Source: Thalassoglobus polymorphus
GTDB lineage: Bacteria > Planctomycetota > Planctomycetia > Planctomycetales > Planctomycetaceae
Assembly: GCF_007744255.1 (NCBI RefSeq)
Contig: NZ_CP036267.1
Location: 930,001 to 994,000 of the forward strand
DNA: 64,000 nucleotides
Reading direction: 5' to 3'
In this document: piece after piece, positions 34,334 to 42,003 of the stretch
How the letters are laid out: each line of letters opens with the position of its first letter
Position numbering within the stretch: the stretch's first letter is position 1
Notes under the pieces: model-generated
What the model was told of the DNA's origin: nothing
The model's database searches: none
The model's input: only the letters and a program-made list of their open reading frames with translations
Program-made: the position numbers and the translations under genes

Positions 34334-36487
34334 CTATGCGGCGATTCGAGAAGGTTCCTGAGTTCGGCTTTTGCGAAGTCCGGCCTGTTCTCGCACTTGC
34401 CGGGATGGGCTCTTGGCAAGTAAAGCAGGTAAGAGGACCAAGTCAGCGAAGACGGCGACAATCAGCAGGATCGACATGAGCAGGCCAAACCGGATAGTCG
34501 GGATGAACTGGCTTTGGGTGAGTGCAAGCATTCCCAGACTGGCGATCATGGCTGCCTCGAAAATCGGTCGACCTGTCTTGAACAGGGCGTAAAGTGAACT
34601 GTTTTGCGTCCGTGATTCCTGTTTTGAGTGATCGCGATACGCGAGCAGAAAATGGAAGGTTCCGTCGACAGCAATTCCGAGTGCGATGCTGGCTGTCATC
34701 ATCATGCCGATGTCGACCGGAATTCCCGCCCAGCCCAGAAATCCAAAGACCAGGCAGAGCGGCGTCAGGTTGGGGATCATTGCCAGCAATGCAGTTTTGA
34801 TTGAACGTAAAGCGATCATCATCACGATGGCGATAATGCCGAGGGCGGTGGCGAAGCTTTCCCAGAATCCAATGAAAATGTCGTCCTGAGCCTGTTTGAT
34901 GAGAGGCGCAATTCCAGTCAAGGTGACGGGTTGGGCTTTGAGGGTGTGTTGAAGTTCCTCGAAGATTCGTTGTCTGTGGTTTGTGGATTCACCATGGACC
35001 CGTGCGGAAATTCTCCAATACCGCTCTCCAGCAGAGATGTATTCTTGACCATGTTGGTTCGACTTTGCTGTCGAAAGTAGCTGAATAATATCGAGGCCAT
35101 TATCTGGCAAACGCTCGGGGAAGAAGCTTGCCAGAGAGAGTGTGTGTTGGATGTTCGGATGTGCCGAAATCATCATCTCGATCTGCTTCACCCGCCGGAG
35201 TTTTTCGGTGAATGGGAGATCTTGAGTTTCAAAATCAACAACCGCTTCGAAGGAGTCAACGTTTGTCAGTTTCTCCTCGATGTCGAGGTAGTCTTGAACG
35301 ACATCGCTCTTGCGTGGAAGGAAGTCGAGCGGATCGACCTTCGAGGTGAGCGAGACGATTCCCGGCAGCGAAACAAGCAGGAAGATGCACGTTCCCCAAG
35401 TGATGGCTCGGCGATGTCGAATGATCCGAAGCGATAATCGAGTCGGCAGTTTCTGGGAAGAATCGTGATGGTCAGGAAATGAGATCGGCCAGAGTGAAAG
35501 AGCGATCGGAGTCAGGCCAAGACCACAAATACAGGAAATGACAGCCCCCGTTGCAGCAGCGATTCCAAACTGCTGAACTGGCGCAATTTCACTCACTGTT
35601 AAAGAGAGCAGACCAATGACGGTCGTGAACGTCGCCAGCAGGCAAGGGCGCCATGCTTTCGATAATGCGGCAGCCAGCGGATCCGTTTCGTCACGACTGG
35701 AATTAAAATAGTGCAGGAGATGGATGGAACTCGCCATCGTGAAGACCATGACCATCACAGGCAGGGCCGAGAGGATGAAGTTCATCTCACCGCTCCACCA
35801 TTTGACGATGCAGAGTGTTGTTTGAATCGCAAAAACTGTGATGAGAAGAATGGCTGACGAGAGTCGCCAGTGTCGAATCGAATACATCAACAATCCAAAG
35901 CAGATCATCAGTGAACAAAGGAAGAACTGTTTTGTATTCTTCTGTGATCCAAGTCGATTCAATTCTGCGACAATGACCGGCGCACCAGAAAAGAGGACAT
36001 CTTCATCGCTTAGTTGGCTGTATGTCAGGATGTGCTGGACATCGTGAACGGTTCCTTCGCGATTCAGTAATCCATCTTCCGAAAGAATTGCTACGAGACC
36101 TGTGATTGATCCGTCTCTGGAAACAACCAGTCCCCGCAATCGCTCGCGTGCGGTCTCTGGTGTGACTCCTAGTTTTGCCATCTCATCGGTGAATCGCTGA
36201 GGCGTCCAGCAGGAGCGGATGCCATCAAGAGACTCAATTCGTGAAGCGATTGCCTTGATTAGCTGTGGCTCGGCGACTTGATTCGGAATCCCGATCAGAA
36301 TGGCTTCTTCACCACCGAAGAGGGATTTGAAATTGTCGTACTCGGCACGAAAATCAGACTGATCAGGTAACCAGGCTTCGATGTCGTTATTGGTCGGCAG
36401 AGAATTCGCTTCCCGAAAGAGAAACGGCAGCGCCAGCAAGATCAGAATCGCTAACGGGCGACTATACTGGCGGTATAATTGTGACAT
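34334..36487 (-). CDS. RND-superfamily (MMPL/HpnN-like) exporter
   Basis: 717 residues from ATG 36487. Two membrane halves, each with one TM segment, a large periplasmic loop and five more TM segments: the first from SRPLAILILLALPFLF, the second from RAITWGTCIFLLVSL. The MMPL/SSD-like cores include VMVFTMASSIHLLHYF and IALGIAVDGTFHFLLAYRDH. Members export lipids or hydrophobic molecules by proton antiport. An open frame extends 42 codons upstream to 36613, but it is read through A element A6, so ATG 36487 is chosen; no SD is seen there. The C-terminus is a basic tail, and the TAG stop lies at the end of B repeat B7. Confidence 0.87.
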   Translation of the reverse strand: MSQLYRQYSRPLAILILLALPFLFREANSLPTNNDIEAWLPDQSDFRAEYDNFKSLFGGEEAILIGIPNQVAEPQLIKAIASRIESLDGIRSCWTPQRFTDEMAKLGVTPETARERLRGLVVSRDGSITGLVAILSEDGLLNREGTVHDVQHILTYSQLSDEDVLFSGAPVIVAELNRLGSQKNTKQFFLCSLMICFGLLMYSIRHWRLSSAILLITVFAIQTTLCIVKWWSGEMNFILSALPVMVMVFTMASSIHLLHYFNSSRDETDPLAAALSKAWRPCLLATFTTVIGLLSLTVSEIAPVQQFGIAAATGAVISCICGLGLTPIALSLWPISFPDHHDSSQKLPTRLSLRIIRHRRAITWGTCIFLLVSLPGIVSLTSKVDPLDFLPRKSDVVQDYLDIEEKLTNVDSFEAVVDFETQDLPFTEKLRRVKQIEMMISAHPNIQHTLSLASFFPERLPDNGLDIIQLLSTAKSNQHGQEYISAGERYWRISARVHGESTNHRQRIFEELQHTLKAQPVTLTGIAPLIKQAQDDIFIGFWESFATALGIIAIVMMIALRSIKTALLAMIPNLTPLCLVFGFLGWAGIPVDIGMMMTASIALGIAVDGTFHFLLAYRDHSKQESRTQNSSLYALFKTGRPIFEAAMIASLGMLALTQSQFIPTIRFGLLMSILLIVAVFADLVLLPALLAKSPSRQVREQAGLRKSRTQEPSRIAA

Positions 36488-36573
36488 GTGGACCAAAACA
36501 CAAATGGTGAATATCAAAGCACTTTTCGAACAAATCCAACAACCTATGAGAGGCAGGTCTCTTTCTCTTTTGA

Positions 36574-36656
36574 GAATCAGTCTGTAAACCTCTGAAATCG
36601 TTGTCTTTCTCAATCGATGAAGTTGAGAGAGTCGATTCGGGTTTCAGGATCAGTTC
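36574..36656 (-). mobile_element. A-family element copy A6
   Basis: 83 bp from GAATCAGTCT to GGATCAGTTC, with TTGAGAGAG and GGTTTCAGG in the expected order. A 6-bp expansion in the centre makes it longer than the other copies. It lies 86 bases upstream of the RND exporter start. Confidence 0.72.
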
Positions 36657-37065
36657 TCGGAAAAGAGCAGGTTCGTCGGAATCGTTTTGGAAATAGTGGG
36701 CCTCGCTCGCATTCGTTATCGGATGATACTCCGGGTGAGTCGGAATAGAACTCAGCAATTCCTGGGTCTTGAAAGGGCTGTTTCGTTAAGGTTTACCTGA
36801 CCCGAATCATTTTCGAATCTGGAAGAGTGACTTTTTGACTTTCTGGTGGTCGCATGTTCACTTCTTGTCCAGCTTTGCTTCCAGAGGCTGAATCGGGTAA
36901 TCTTTTCCGGCATTGGAATCTATTTCGAGTGTAAGACCGGTCGTTTCCGTCAGGTTCATATCGCACTCGCGGTCGATTCAAGCTGAATTGACATCCCGCG
37001 GACTTAATGCGCGGGCCTGCAGAAAACTTCGAGGAACGTGTCAGTTCAGGTCCACAGGATACGCA
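36657..37065. other. Gene-free stretch in the divergent RND exporter / RNase region
   Basis: 409 bases with no supported gene and no strong hairpin; it separates A6 from the A7/A8 pair. Confidence 0.4.
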
Positions 37066-37142
37066 GAACTGATCCGAACACCTGTATTTGACCTCTCAAG
37101 CACTGAGGGCATCATTCATTGCAGCGATTACCGGAGATGTTC
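37066..37142 (+). mobile_element. A-family 77-bp element copy A7
   Basis: Exactly 77 bp from GAACTGATCC to GGAGATGTTC, left flank CA, right flank TA (37143-37144). The centre is diverged (CTCTCAAGCACTGAGG). It shares the TA on its right with copy A8, which is in the opposite orientation. Confidence 0.78.
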
Positions 37143-37144
37143 TA

Positions 37145-37221
37145 GAACCAGTCTGAAAACCACTGGAATGGTCGCTTTCGTCGACGTTTGAGAGAGCAAT
37201 TTCAAGTTTCAGGATCAGTTC
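37145..37221 (-). mobile_element. A-family 77-bp element copy A8
   Basis: Exactly 77 bp from GAACCAGTCT to GGATCAGTTC, flanked by TA at 37143-37144 and 37222-37223. The inner CGACGTTTGAGAGAGC and TTTCAAGTTTCAGG segments match the consensus. It forms an inverted pair with A7 around a single TA. Confidence 0.86.
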
Positions 37222-37842
37222 TATAAACTGCATAAAACAATACAAAACCAATGTTTGTGTCAATTGAATTGATCGTCAAACAGTTGAAAATTTGAGACGA
37301 ACGTACTGAAATCACAGCTAAGTTCTCACATCACACAAAGTCCAAACAACAAACACTGTTCCAATAACAAACACTTTTTACACATCTCATAGGGACACGC
37401 GACGTGTACTCTCACTCCTCCCTGAATTCGCCTCTCAGAGCACCGGACCTGGTGCAGGCGAAGGAAGTTTGCTCACAGGGAGCAACCAGCAGGACTGCTG
37501 AATGGTCGAAGGTTTGTAATAAAATCGCCAACGATCAGTTCTCAGCAATGTCGGCTCAGGAGTTGACGGACGCTCATTGCGGTCAGGAAACCAACGGCGA
37601 CACATCAGTCGTATTGCTTCCAGGGATTGAGGCACAGAAAATCATTCCCATGGAAAGCCAGCGTTTCGCTGGAAGATCAATCAAGGCAAACACATCGGGA
37701 GGGCCAGAATTCTCATTTGAGATGCTGGATTTCTCCACCAAACACACAAGCGATCTTCAAGTGATGGATGCCAGACGGAATCCTTTCTTCAACGAAGTAG
37801 TGCGAGTACACCTTGTTCGTTCCCGCAAACGAAGAGGGTATT
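37222..37842 (+). promoter_or_regulatory. Long leader region of the RNase E/G gene
   Basis: About 620 bases between A8 and the RNase start. The first 180 bases are AT-rich. A GTG-initiated open frame (37404-37919) runs through it and overlaps the RNase start in another frame; it lacks recognisable protein features and I do not call it. RNase E genes in other bacteria have long autoregulatory 5' leaders, so a similar role is possible but not shown. Confidence 0.35.
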
Positions 37843-39411
37843 ATGAAGAAAGAAATGCTTATCAACGTTCTCCAGCCAGAGGAGAGCCGAATTGCAATTG
37901 TCGAGGATGGAGTTCTTGAGGAACTCTACGTCGAACGGACCAGCATCGAAAACTTTGCTGGGAACATTTACAAGGGCCGCGTAGTCAATATTGAGCCGAG
38001 TATTCAGGCAGTCTTCGTCGACTTCGGTGTCGGGCGGAATGGCTTTCTACACGTCAGTGATGTTGAGTATCAATACTATAAGCACCTGCTGAGCGAAAGT
38101 GAGCGTGGAGACGCTGAGAAGAATCACAACTCAAAGTTCAACGAACGGACCTCTCGCAACAAGCCACCGATTCAAGATATCTTTCAGCGTGGAAGCGAAG
38201 TTCTCGTTCAAGTCATTAAAGAAGGCATCGGAAACAAAGGGCCAACGCTCTCGACCTATATCAGTATTCCTGGACGCTATCTCGTACTGATGCCCGGTTT
38301 GAACCGTTTGGGAGTCAGCCGGAAAATCGCGGACGAAGATGTTCGCCGAAATTTGCGAAAAATCCTGCGAGGACTCTCTCCACCTGAAGGTCTCGGCTTC
38401 ATCGTACGAACAGCCGGAGTCGACCGGTCAGAAAAAGATTTGCAGCGAGATATGAACTATCTACTGCGGTTGTGGAAAACCATTGTTCGGCGAATCGAGA
38501 AAACATCTGCTCCGATCGATATCTACGAAGAAAGCGATATCGTCATCCGGACGATTCGTGATATCTACAGTAATAACATCGATGCGATTTGGATTGATGG
38601 AGAGGAGTCCTATAAACGGACTCGGGACTTCATGAAAGTCGTGATGCCGAAGCATGTCGATTCTGTGAAGCTCTTCGAAGGGAAAGAACCACTCTTCCAC
38701 ACATATAAAATTGAAGAAGAAATCGACAGAATCCAAAGCCGGCACGTTCCGCTTCCGGGAGGAGCAGCTCTGGTAATCGATCAAACAGAAGCGTTGGTCG
38801 CAATCGATGTGAACAGTGGAAGTTTCCGAGCAGGTGGAAACGACGCCGAGAAGAGTGCGTATCAAGTCAATATGCGAGCTGCTGAAGAGATCGCAAGACA
38901 GATTCGTTTGCGAGATTTAGGCGGTGTGATCGTCAACGACTTCATTGACATGCGAGACGAACGGCACCGACGCGGTGTGGAACGTAAACTTCGCGAGTGT
39001 GTCGAACGTGACCGCGCTCGTACCAAAGTCTTGCGGATTAGTCAGTTCGGTCTCATCGAGATGACCCGGCAGCGAATTCGACCATCACTCCGTCGTAGCA
39101 TCTATGAAGATTGCCCATGCTGTAACGGAACCGGACAGGTGAAAACTGCTGAGAGTATGGCGATCGAAGTGATGCGGGCGCTCATGACAGCTTCGGCGCA
39201 TGCTGATGTCACAGAGGTCAAAGTTGAACTGCATCAACAGGTTGCAGACTACCTGATCAACAAAAAACGCCGAGAGATGACTGATCTTGAAGAAGAGTAC
39301 GGCGTTGTCGTCCACGTACATACTGCGATCAATGTCGGTCCGTCACACTTGCACGTCCGTTGCTTCAACGACAATGGAGCCGCCGTCAAAGGTGCGGAAA
39401 TCAAAAACTAA
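37843..39411 (+). CDS. Ribonuclease E/G family endoribonuclease
   Basis: 522 residues from ATG 37843 (GAGGG five bases upstream; the in-frame ATG at 37813 has no SD). Cytoplasmic single-strand endonuclease for rRNA processing and mRNA decay. S1 RNA-binding domain at about residues 35-130 with a short charged insertion, 5'-sensor and RNase H-like regions, catalytic Asp322 (AIDVNSG) and Asp366 (VIVNDFIDMRDERHR), and the zinc-link C424-P-C426 in DCPCCNGTGQ. The length is close to RNase G; there is no C-terminal degradosome scaffold. Gene name rne or rng cannot be decided from sequence alone. Confidence 0.95.
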   Translation: MKKEMLINVLQPEESRIAIVEDGVLEELYVERTSIENFAGNIYKGRVVNIEPSIQAVFVDFGVGRNGFLHVSDVEYQYYKHLLSESERGDAEKNHNSKFNERTSRNKPPIQDIFQRGSEVLVQVIKEGIGNKGPTLSTYISIPGRYLVLMPGLNRLGVSRKIADEDVRRNLRKILRGLSPPEGLGFIVRTAGVDRSEKDLQRDMNYLLRLWKTIVRRIEKTSAPIDIYEESDIVIRTIRDIYSNNIDAIWIDGEESYKRTRDFMKVVMPKHVDSVKLFEGKEPLFHTYKIEEEIDRIQSRHVPLPGGAALVIDQTEALVAIDVNSGSFRAGGNDAEKSAYQVNMRAAEEIARQIRLRDLGGVIVNDFIDMRDERHRRGVERKLRECVERDRARTKVLRISQFGLIEMTRQRIRPSLRRSIYEDCPCCNGTGQVKTAESMAIEVMRALMTASAHADVTEVKVELHQQVADYLINKKRREMTDLEEEYGVVVHVHTAINVGPSHLHVRCFNDNGAAVKGAEIKN

Positions 39412-39424
39412 AGCATCTTTCGAT

Positions 39425-39619
39425 TCATTGATTCTCTGCCCGACGGCTACTCGAAGCCGTCGGGCGGGATTCATGAACGACCTCAGTTTCTTTGAATTTC
39501 ATGACGACCAGTTTCTCTGCACACTTCTTCATGTGCTGGTCGATCTCCGCGCAGGCAGCCAGCGGACACCCAGCCAGTGGACAGTGAGAGCAAGTTTTAT
39601 TGAGGTCTTCAGTCTCCAT
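39425..39619 (-). CDS. Possible small Cys-rich protein
   Basis: 64 residues from ATG 39619: METEDLNKTCSHCPLAGCP and then ACAEIDQHMKKCAEK. The five or six Cys in a compact block suggest a metal-binding or disulfide-rich peptide. It lies on the same strand and 74 bases after the glycosyltransferase gene, but no SD is present and its 3' part overlaps the hairpin after the RNase gene, so it may be noise. Confidence 0.3.
   Translation of the reverse strand: METEDLNKTCSHCPLAGCPLAACAEIDQHMKKCAEKLVVMKFKETEVVHESRPTASSSRRAENQ
39438..39465 (+). terminator. Hairpin after the RNase E/G gene
   Basis: An 11-bp perfect GC-rich stem (GCCCGACGGCT with AGCCGTCGGGC, 6-nt loop) 27 bases after the stop codon. 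There is no T-run, so Rho-independent termination is uncertain. Confidence 0.55.
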
Positions 39620-39692
39620 TTCATCAATGGAGGTAAATGACTGCAAAGATGCTTTCGGCTCAGCAGCTGACTGAACAAGTTTTATCGTTGAG

Positions 39693-41465
39693 CTACGGCT
39701 TCTTTTTTGTCGGCTGCACGAGGTACACGTCATACGTGTTACTGATTTGGTCGACGGGAATCAATTGGTCATAGGCCCGGTATCTTCCGCTCGCGTGGTG
39801 TCGCTCGCTCCGGCTGACGATGTGCCAGCCAGCTGGGAGTTCCCCGCCCGGCGAGAGTTTTGCGTTGACTCCAAAGTGCTCAGAGGAGACATCGCCCGGC
39901 CAGACAAGCCAGACTGGATGTTCATCTTCCCACTGATCGATCCAGTCTTTCACCAAGGGCATGTCCTGCCCCCAGTCGAGATTGGAGTCAATCAGATACC
40001 GGTGACCATTCTGCGGGCCGCCGATGAATTCGTTGAAGTAGCTGAGGCTGTGGGGGTAGCAGGCCAGGCTGCTGATCGCAGTCATCGCGACTGCTGTGAT
40101 CGCCGCTTTGGGCCAGCGAACTCCTGCCATTGCACCGATGAGGTAGATGGCGGGCAGGATTGGAAACACATATCGAACATGACGATTCATTTTCGTTTGG
40201 AGCGAGGCTACAACGAATAAGACGATCGCTGAAAGAATCAGTGGCAAGAGTCGCATTGTTGATGATCGTATTGATTCATCCCGCCAGCAGGCAATGAGTC
40301 CGGCCAGAAACAGCAGGAGAGTTGCCGCCGGAACTTTCACCAGCAGCCCAATGAGGTAGTAGTGATACCAGCCACCGGGGGCTTTGACTTCGCCTCGCAG
40401 GTAGCTCCATTTTCCCTGTTCGAAATCGACCTTCTGTAAATCGATTCCGGTGACGTAGTCTTTCGGAAAGGGGACTGGAATCTTTCCGACCCACGAATCC
40501 TGAAATCGATTCGCTGGCAGGTTTTCGCCGGGGATTCGAGGCGTCCCACTGAGCGGGTTTGAGTAAAAATCATACTCACCGAGTAACGTGAATGAGCCGT
40601 TGTAAAGGTATCCCAAGTTGAGCAAGTTCAACCCAAGCAGCACGATGAGACCCAGGTGAATGAAGTCACTTTGCAGAGAGCGAATTTGTCGATATCGGAC
40701 CCAGTTCATAAACGCGAGAACGATCCACAAAGTTGGTAAGAAAACCCATGTCAGTTTAGTCAGCATCGCCAACCCGAGTGAGGTTCCAGCCCAAAATGCG
40801 TTGAGCAAAGAACTGTTTTCAATCCATTCGGAAAATCTCCACGCAGCCAATAATCCAAGGGATGTCGCTGCGACATCTGGAGTGATGAGCGAACCATGCC
40901 CCAGGAGATTGGGGGAGAAACACCAAAGCCCCGCAGCGATACACCCAACCATTTGAGAATGAATCTGTGTTCCCCAAAAGTAGCAAACAAGTAGCCCGAT
41001 GACAGAAAACGGAAGACAGGCCCATCGGGCAAACTTGAAGAGCCGCTGGGAATCGACACCATTCGCAGCCACAAACTGCCGACCCATCGCCCATTCCAAT
41101 CTGGTCTGTGAGTCTTTCTTGTAACGGCTCCAGTCTTCTTCATGGGGAACGAAGAAAACCGGCATCGCAGCGACAGTTCGGACGAGTGGTGGATTGACAC
41201 GGTACAGTGAGAAGTCAGCATCATTCCATATCGCCAGCCCCGCCGGTAAATGGGCGACTTCGTCAACCGTCGGGGAATAGCGGTCGGCTAATCTGCTAAG
41301 CAGGAGAACATGGACGACGACTAACCCCAGCAGCACCGTTGAGAGCAGCTTTGAATGACGCGGTTGAGATCCGATGAGTTTGTTCACAGTTGAAACGTTC
41401 TTTTTCCAGTGAAATCGTCGTTCATTTTGTTGATGTTCTGAAACCAGAGAGCCACAAAGCGCCAA
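39693..41465 (-). CDS. Membrane glycosyltransferase of the ArnT/PMT-like (GT-C) type
   Basis: Up to 590 residues. After TM1 (LLSTVLLGLVVVHVLLL) comes SPTVDEVAHLPAG, the Asp-Glu motif of GT-C transferases in the first periplasmic loop, then about 10-12 TM segments (for example TWVFLPTLWIVLAFM, LLLFLAGLIACW, IVLFVVASLQTKMNRHVRYVF). A periplasmic C-terminal part has SNLDWGQDMPLVKDWID. The family moves sugars from polyprenyl-phosphate donors onto lipids or proteins. The start is uncertain: the frame begins at TTG 41465 without an SD, and an inner GTG at 41387 is also possible. No glycan operon is adjacent. Confidence 0.82.
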   Translation of the reverse strand: MALCGSLVSEHQQNERRFHWKKNVSTVNKLIGSQPRHSKLLSTVLLGLVVVHVLLLSRLADRYSPTVDEVAHLPAGLAIWNDADFSLYRVNPPLVRTVAAMPVFFVPHEEDWSRYKKDSQTRLEWAMGRQFVAANGVDSQRLFKFARWACLPFSVIGLLVCYFWGTQIHSQMVGCIAAGLWCFSPNLLGHGSLITPDVAATSLGLLAAWRFSEWIENSSLLNAFWAGTSLGLAMLTKLTWVFLPTLWIVLAFMNWVRYRQIRSLQSDFIHLGLIVLLGLNLLNLGYLYNGSFTLLGEYDFYSNPLSGTPRIPGENLPANRFQDSWVGKIPVPFPKDYVTGIDLQKVDFEQGKWSYLRGEVKAPGGWYHYYLIGLLVKVPAATLLLFLAGLIACWRDESIRSSTMRLLPLILSAIVLFVVASLQTKMNRHVRYVFPILPAIYLIGAMAGVRWPKAAITAVAMTAISSLACYPHSLSYFNEFIGGPQNGHRYLIDSNLDWGQDMPLVKDWIDQWEDEHPVWLVWPGDVSSEHFGVNAKLSPGGELPAGWHIVSRSERHHASGRYRAYDQLIPVDQISNTYDVYLVQPTKKKP

Positions 41466-41683
41466 GGGGCGAGGCAGTGAGAAGAGATCATCGTAAAGAG
41501 AGCGGCCCCGTGAGGAATTCCTGTTTCATGAGTGTTCAGTCGCGGGGCTATGTTCAATCACAACAGTGTGCGAGGAGCTTTTTCAAACGTGACTCTTTTT
41601 GCTTGACGGAAATGATTTTCTCGTGAGGGTAGCCAGTATCAGATGTCTCGCATACTATCTCTGACTGGCTCGGAAGCAATTTA

Positions 41684-41760
41684 GAACTGATCTCGAAACT
41701 TGAATTTGCTCTCTCAAACGTTGAGAGAAGCGACGATTCCAGATGTTTAAGGACAGGTTC
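41684..41760 (+). mobile_element. A-family 77-bp element copy A9
   Basis: Exactly 77 bp from GAACTGATCT to GGACAGGTTC with perfect TA flanks (41682-41683 and 41761-41762). The centre TCTCAAACGTTGAGAGA is a clean palindrome. It contains TTAA at element positions 64-67, the place where B repeats are joined in copies A4 and A5. Confidence 0.9.
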
Positions 41761-41910
41761 TACTGAAAACGCCAATTCATAGAGTTAACGTTGCATTTCA
41801 GAATCTGAAATCATAACGAACGGATTTTTACTCGCCCTGATAAAGCTTGAACATGATCGCGGAAGTCGATTGATTCAAAACGATTTCAGAAGTCTTGTTC
41901 GTGGTTTTGA

Positions 41911-41987
41911 GTACCAGTCTGAAATTCTCTGTGTTGAGCGATTTACCCGATGTTTGAGAAACCGAAATTGAGTTGTCGGATCAGTTT
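41911..41987 (-). mobile_element. A-family 77-bp element copy A10
   Basis: Exactly 77 bp from GTACCAGTCT to GGATCAGTTT; flanks are diverged (GA and AA). It ends 16 bases before the start of the thioredoxin-NHL gene, immediately before the SD AAGGAG, so its end lies in the 5' leader. Confidence 0.8.
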
Positions 41988-42003
41988 AATAAGGAGACCA
42001 AGG

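Larger units (their letters stand above)
41466..42003. other. Divergent intergenic region with two A elements
   Basis: 538 bases with no gene between the glycosyltransferase and the thioredoxin-NHL gene. It holds A9 and A10 in opposite orientation, each with its GAACTGATCC end facing the nearer start codon. Promoters are not evident between them. Confidence 0.5.

Noticed and set aside
37404-37919. GTG-initiated open frame of 171 codons upstream of and overlapping the RNase E/G start
   Set aside because: No SD of good quality, no recognisable domain, composition unlike the neighbouring proteins, and it overlaps the first 77 bases of a certain gene in another frame. Kept as leader sequence.
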